From assembly GCA_944384285.1 (NCBI GenBank), contig CALWSX010000174.1, positions 1-9,226 on the forward strand: DNA of 9,226 bases. Reading direction: 5' to 3'. The notes beneath the pieces were generated by a model. It ran no database searches, was not told where the DNA came from, and saw nothing but the letters and a program-made list of their open reading frames with translations. Below are positions 6,180 to 9,226 of the stretch, one piece after another. Source of the DNA: an uncultured Lachnospiraceae bacterium (GTDB lineage: Bacteria > Bacillota > Clostridia > Lachnospirales > Anaerotignaceae). The first letter of the stretch is position 1. The number at the start of each line of letters is the position of its first letter. The position numbers and the translations under genes were made by a program.

Positions 6180-7835
6180 ATGTCTTCAAAATCTGGAAAA
6201 CTCTCAGGCGGTACACCTTGGTGGGTAGCAGGTGACTTAAATGGTTTCTTTGGTCTTTTTTCAAACTCATTAACAAACTTCTTAACAGCTATTGGTTTGT
6301 TATCAGGTGCTATCTTAATGCCTTCAAATATTGTATTTGGAAAAATTGTACCTGCAGCAGCTCTTGCTATTGCTTTAGGTAACTTTATATTAGGTCTTAT
6401 GGCTAAACAAATGTCTGTTAAAGAAGGCAGAAGCGACGTTACAGCTATGCCTTACGGACTTAGTGTTCCTCATTACTTCGCTGTAGCTTTAGCAGTTATT
6501 CTTCCAACTTATGTTGTTACAAAAGATTGGACAATAGCTTGGGCAGCAGGTATTGTATGGAACCTTATTCAGGGTATTATCATGCTTGTTGGTGCATTTG
6601 TAGGCCCATATATTAAAAAAGTAATTCCTCGTTCAGCTATGCTTGGTGCATTAGCAGGTTTTGCTCTTACATTCATTTCAGGTAACCCAATTGGTGAAGT
6701 ATTCACAGTTCCATATATTGGTTTAGTATGTTTCACAATCCTTATGGTTGGCTGGCTTTCACACAAAAGATTACCATTTAATATGCCAGCTGGTGCATTT
6801 GCTATCTTAATTGGTACAATTATTGCTTGGGCAACAGGATACATGAGCCCAGCAGCTGTAACAGAAGCTGTAAGTGGTTTCAACATTCCAGTTCCACATT
6901 CAACAATCGGACTTTTAGGCGAAGGTTTCAAACAGATTGGACCATTCCTTCCTGCAGCTATTCCTTTAGGTATTTATGACTTCCTTGAAAGTTTAGATAA
7001 CCTTGAAAGTGCTCATGCAGCTGGAGAACATTATCCAATAGCAAAATGTATGGCAGTTCCTGCTGTATTAACAATATTAAGTGCATTTATTGGTAACGTA
7101 TTCCCTACAATTATTTATATCGGTCACCCGGGTTGGAAAGCAACAGGTGCTCGTGTAGGTTATTCATTCTTAACAGGTATTGCAATCCTTGTTTTATCAT
7201 TCACAGGTTTACTTCAGATTGTATCAGCAATTATTCCATTAGTTGCTCTTTTACCAATCCTTGTATACATTGGTATGGTTATTGGTAGACAGGCATTTGA
7301 AACAGCAAAAGTTAGACATATGCCAGCAATTATCCTTGCATTCTTACCATATATTGGTAGTTTCCTTACAAACAAAATTAACTCTGTAATTAACTCTGTA
7401 AATGCAGCATTAGCAAGCGCAGGTCAGACAGCAAGTGTTGCTATTGGAAATTCTGCAGCAGGTGATGTTGTAGCAGTACCATTTTCAGTATTATCAAGCA
7501 ATGGTGTTCCAATGGAAGGTTGGATGAGACTTAGCCAGGGTGACATTATTATTGCGATGCTTCTTTCATCAATAGTAATCTTTATTATTGACCGTCATTA
7601 CAAAAAAGCAGCTGGATACTGTTTAGTAGCAGCAGTACTTTCATTCTTTGGTATCATTCACTCTGCAACATTTGGTCTCAATTCTTCACCAACAGTAACA
7701 TTAGGCTATGTTGGTGCAGCAATCGTATTAGTATTTATGATGCTTTACAGAAAACAGGACAACGTACTTGATCCTGAAGTTGTTGCTGAAGAAGCAGCAG
7801 AAGCAGCCGCAGAGGCAGCAAAACACCAACATTAA
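6180..7835 (+). CDS. NCS2-family nucleobase/ureide permease, second copy
   Basis: The 551-residue product is a polytopic membrane carrier clearly homologous to the permease at 3841-5376. Shared landmarks are GDLNGFFGLFSN at 18-29, GRSDVTAMPYGLS at 83-95, IPLGIYDFLESLDNLES at 261-277, YIGHPGWKATGAR at 313-325, LVYIGMVIGRQAF at 361-373 and VAAVLSFFGIIHSA at 483-496. The classic NCS2 NxGxxxxT signature is again replaced by the GHPGW segment. Differences from the first copy include a longer N-terminus (PWWVAGDLN), a polar insertion around 398-440 and an unusual C-terminal tail rich in Ala and Glu (about 536-548) ending in KHQH, probably a cytoplasmic helix. The substrate is unknown; a cyclic ureide or nucleobase is likely from the family. 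The gene follows the hydrolase by 67 bp with no terminator between. Like the hydrolase, it prefers AAC for Asn, which suggests that both are strongly translated. Confidence 0.9.
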   Translation: MSSKSGKLSGGTPWWVAGDLNGFFGLFSNSLTNFLTAIGLLSGAILMPSNIVFGKIVPAAALAIALGNFILGLMAKQMSVKEGRSDVTAMPYGLSVPHYFAVALAVILPTYVVTKDWTIAWAAGIVWNLIQGIIMLVGAFVGPYIKKVIPRSAMLGALAGFALTFISGNPIGEVFTVPYIGLVCFTILMVGWLSHKRLPFNMPAGAFAILIGTIIAWATGYMSPAAVTEAVSGFNIPVPHSTIGLLGEGFKQIGPFLPAAIPLGIYDFLESLDNLESAHAAGEHYPIAKCMAVPAVLTILSAFIGNVFPTIIYIGHPGWKATGARVGYSFLTGIAILVLSFTGLLQIVSAIIPLVALLPILVYIGMVIGRQAFETAKVRHMPAIILAFLPYIGSFLTNKINSVINSVNAALASAGQTASVAIGNSAAGDVVAVPFSVLSSNGVPMEGWMRLSQGDIIIAMLLSSIVIFIIDRHYKKAAGYCLVAAVLSFFGIIHSATFGLNSSPTVTLGYVGAAIVLVFMMLYRKQDNVLDPEVVAEEAAEAAAEAAKHQH

Positions 7836-7871
7836 TAATTTAATAAATCAGTTAGTATAAGTTTTAATAAT

Positions 7872-7922
7872 AATTTGAATTATATTTTGCGGGACTAAGT
7901 TCCCGCAAAGTAAATTCAAATT
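7872..7922 (+). other. Two-tier intercistronic hairpin
   Basis: The inner stem TTTGCGGGA (7886-7894) pairs with TCCCGCAAA (7901-7909) around the loop CTAAGT. The outer stem AATTTGAATT (7872-7881) pairs with AATTCAAATT (7913-7922), with a small asymmetric internal loop (ATAT against GTA). The result is 19 base pairs across 51 nt. No T-tract follows, so this is not a canonical intrinsic terminator. It sits 36 bases after the second permease stop and upstream of the DUF2877 gene. It could be an RNA-stabilising or processing element that gives different levels of the transport/hydrolase part and the FdrA part, or a regulated pause site. The pairing is seen; the role is inferred. Confidence 0.8.
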
Positions 7923-7955
7923 AAATGCTTTTAGGGATAAATAATCCTATATATT

Positions 7956-7961
7956 GGGAGG
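7956..7961 (+). promoter_or_regulatory. Ribosome binding site near the DUF2877 start (ambiguous)
   Basis: GGGAGG is a strong Shine-Dalgarno motif, but the nearest in-frame conventional start downstream is the GTG at 7975, 13 nt away, which is longer than usual. The in-frame TTG at 7954 overlaps the motif and cannot use it. The GTG at 7964 is out of frame, too close to the motif, and opens only a four-codon ORF whose TGA overlaps the GTG at 7975. Confidence 0.55.
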
Positions 7962-7974
7962 ACGTGAAGATAAA

Positions 7975-8832
7975 GTGATAAAAATCTGTAACATTTCTTA
8001 TGCAGATATTGATTTTATTGAGGCTTTAAATAAAAAAGAAGCTAAAGGTAAAGTCCATAGTGTTTATAGAAATTGTGTTAACTTTATTTTTGACGATATT
8101 CCACTCACTCTTTTTAATAACAAAGGAGAACTTGCTCCTTCATGTGCAGTATTAGAAGAAAATATCTGTTTTACAGATATCAATTTAGAAAAAAATCATA
8201 TAGTATATATCAAAAACAATTCATTGTACCTTAACGACTTTCAAATTAACTACGAAAAATCATTAATTTCCGATTCTACCTTTCCCATAAACAGAAAATT
8301 ACCTCAAAAAAATTTAATCGATAATTATATAACAGAGCTGTACGGATTAAAAAGCTCTATCCTTGAAACACTGGATACAGAGGATTCTTTTGTCAAACTC
8401 ACTTTACTTACATTATTCGACGGATACAAAAATTTAATAGAATCTTTAATAAAAAATAAAGACATTGAATCAGCTGTTAATAAAATATTGGGACTTGGTT
8501 TTGGTCTTACACCATCAGGAGATGATTTTATTACAGGACTGATGTTGACTTTAAGATATTTCAAAGGTGGACAAGAAATGTATGAAAGTCTTAAAGAACC
8601 AGTCAAAAAAAGATTGTCTGTAACTACAGACGTTAGCAGATGGATGCTTTCTTCCGTAATAAAAGGAAAAGGCAGAAATTGTATAAAGGACTTATTACTT
8701 AATATCGAAAATAATAATGCAAATATCGAACCAATGATTAAAAAAGTTACTTTAATTGGTTCAACTTCAGGAAAAGATACCTGTCTTGGCATTGCCGCAG
8801 GTTTATATATCTTAAAAGAAACTATGAGTTAA
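7975..8832 (+). CDS. DUF2877 protein, AllH/YlbF-like subunit of an FdrA carbamoyltransferase system
   Basis: From the GTG at 7975 the product is 285 residues, close to the usual DUF2877 length. Diagnostic motifs are LGLGFGLTPSGDDF at 172-185, the TTDVS region at 217-221 followed by a helical segment, and the C-terminal GSTSGKDTCLG at 262-272. These correspond to the GLTPS-DD and GHTSG-D motifs of E. coli YlbF. E. coli YlbF (AllH) works with FdrA (AllF) and the DUF1116 protein YlbE (AllG); the three are needed for oxamate/oxalurate carbamoyltransferase activity in anaerobic allantoin use. The fdrA gene starts 29 bp downstream, so the partnership is very likely conserved. The individual role of the DUF2877 subunit is not well defined. 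The start is uncertain: the ribosome site is 13 nt away, and a TTG at 7954 would add seven residues without a ribosome site. The N-terminal half (about 1-110) has no motif I recognise. Confidence 0.87.
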   Translation: MIKICNISYADIDFIEALNKKEAKGKVHSVYRNCVNFIFDDIPLTLFNNKGELAPSCAVLEENICFTDINLEKNHIVYIKNNSLYLNDFQINYEKSLISDSTFPINRKLPQKNLIDNYITELYGLKSSILETLDTEDSFVKLTLLTLFDGYKNLIESLIKNKDIESAVNKILGLGFGLTPSGDDFITGLMLTLRYFKGGQEMYESLKEPVKKRLSVTTDVSRWMLSSVIKGKGRNCIKDLLLNIENNNANIEPMIKKVTLIGSTSGKDTCLGIAAGLYILKETMS

Positions 8833-8861
8833 AAATTAAAGAATAGGAAGTGGTTGATTAT

Positions 8862-9226
8862 ATGACAAATCTTGTTATTGTTAGAAAAAATGCCTATTAC
8901 GACTCTGTTACACTTATGACTTTATCAAATAAACTTAAAAAATCAGAAGGTGTTACTGAAGCAGTTGTTTCAATGGCTACTGATATGAATAAAGCTTTAC
9001 TTGCTGGAATTGGTATGAATACAGAAGAAACAGATAATGCATCTGCAAACGACCTTCTTATTGCAATTCAGGCAGAAAATGAAGAAATTTGTAATAAAAC
9101 ATTACTTTTAGTAGATGAACTTCTTAATGCTAAAAAAGGTGGAGACAAAAAAGGTGCTCAGACAGTATTCCATACAATTTCTGAAGCTAAAAAACATGAA
9201 GAAGAACTCAACTTAGCAATTGTATC
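8862..9226 (+). CDS. fdrA: FdrA-family protein, N-terminal part, 3' truncated
   Basis: The frame is open from the ATG at 8862 to the end of the window, giving 121 complete codons with no stop; a full FdrA is about 500 residues or more. The N-terminus has the FdrA pattern: a short beta strand (LVIVRKN), YYDSVTLMTLSNKL at 12-25, then VVSMATDMNKALLAGIGM at 35-52 and a SANDLLIAIQAE segment at 61-72. E. coli FdrA has matching DSVSLM, GT-ANKALL and PNDICVAI stretches. The family resembles the succinyl-CoA synthetase alpha subunit, whose Rossmann and phosphohistidine-type regions would lie beyond the edge. FdrA is a required component of the carbamoyltransferase that converts oxalurate to oxamate plus carbamoyl phosphate in anaerobic allantoin catabolism. 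The ribosome site is weak (AGGA at 8845-8848, or AAGTGG with about 8-nt spacing). The immediately preceding DUF2877 gene supports the assignment. Confidence 0.9.
   Translation, partial: MTNLVIVRKNAYYDSVTLMTLSNKLKKSEGVTEAVVSMATDMNKALLAGIGMNTEETDNASANDLLIAIQAENEEICNKTLLLVDELLNAKKGGDKKGAQTVFHTISEAKKHEEELNLAIV

Noticed and set aside
6569..6931. Reverse-strand open frame of 120 codons inside the second permease
   Set aside because: It is fully contained in the permease gene, with a low-complexity translation and no promoter or ribosome site on the - strand.
7872..7922. Intrinsic terminator after the second permease
   Set aside because: The stem is strong, but the bases after it are GTAAATTC rather than a T-run on either strand, so I annotated it as an intercistronic structure.
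8325..8792. Reverse-strand open frame of 155 codons inside the DUF2877 gene
   Set aside because: It overlaps the region carrying the diagnostic GLTPSGDD and GSTSGKD motifs on the + strand and has no initiation signals, so it is a shadow frame.

Overview
The window is AT-rich DNA with strong Shine-Dalgarno sites (AAGGAGG, GGGAGG, CGGAGGT), A/T-ending codons and frequent AGA arginine codons. This fits a low-GC Bacillota, most likely a clostridial anaerobe. The truncated collagen-like protein at the left edge resembles the collagen-like surface or exosporium glycoproteins of spore formers, but spore formation is only inferred. All genes are on the + strand. No rRNA, tRNA, CRISPR array or insertion sequence was seen.

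Layout. (1) Bases 1-704 hold the 3' part of a gene for a collagen-like protein: 32 Gly-X-Y-type triplets followed by a beta-rich C-terminal domain. A clear intrinsic terminator follows. (2) Bases 762-1967 form a self-contained housekeeping unit: a near-consensus sigma-A promoter, ychF (the OLA1-type P-loop NTPase) and its own terminator. (3) Bases 2026 to the right end form a catabolic locus. In order it holds a PucR/CdaR-type transcriptional regulator, an AT-rich intergenic region with candidate promoter and operator signals, an NCS2 nucleobase-type permease, an isochorismatase-fold cysteine hydrolase most like biuret hydrolase, a second NCS2 permease, a DUF2877 protein (family of E. coli YlbF/AllH) and the first 121 codons of FdrA. 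The genes after the regulator are spaced by 29-138 bp, with no canonical terminator between them. A strong two-tier hairpin sits between the second permease and the DUF2877 gene.

How the genes may work together. NCS2 carriers import cyclic ureide or nucleobase-like compounds. Biuret-hydrolase-like enzymes cleave amide bonds of ureido compounds. FdrA with DUF1116 and DUF2877 partners is the E. coli set linked to oxalurate/oxamate carbamoyl transfer in anaerobic allantoin use, which feeds carbamoyl phosphate to carbamate kinase for ATP. The locus therefore looks like a PucR-controlled module for fermenting a nitrogen-rich cyclic ureide. Combining a biuret-hydrolase-like enzyme with the FdrA system and two permeases is the most interesting point. 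The substrate cannot be read from sequence, and the rest of the operon (expected DUF1116, carbamate kinase, perhaps a ring-opening amidohydrolase) lies beyond the right edge.
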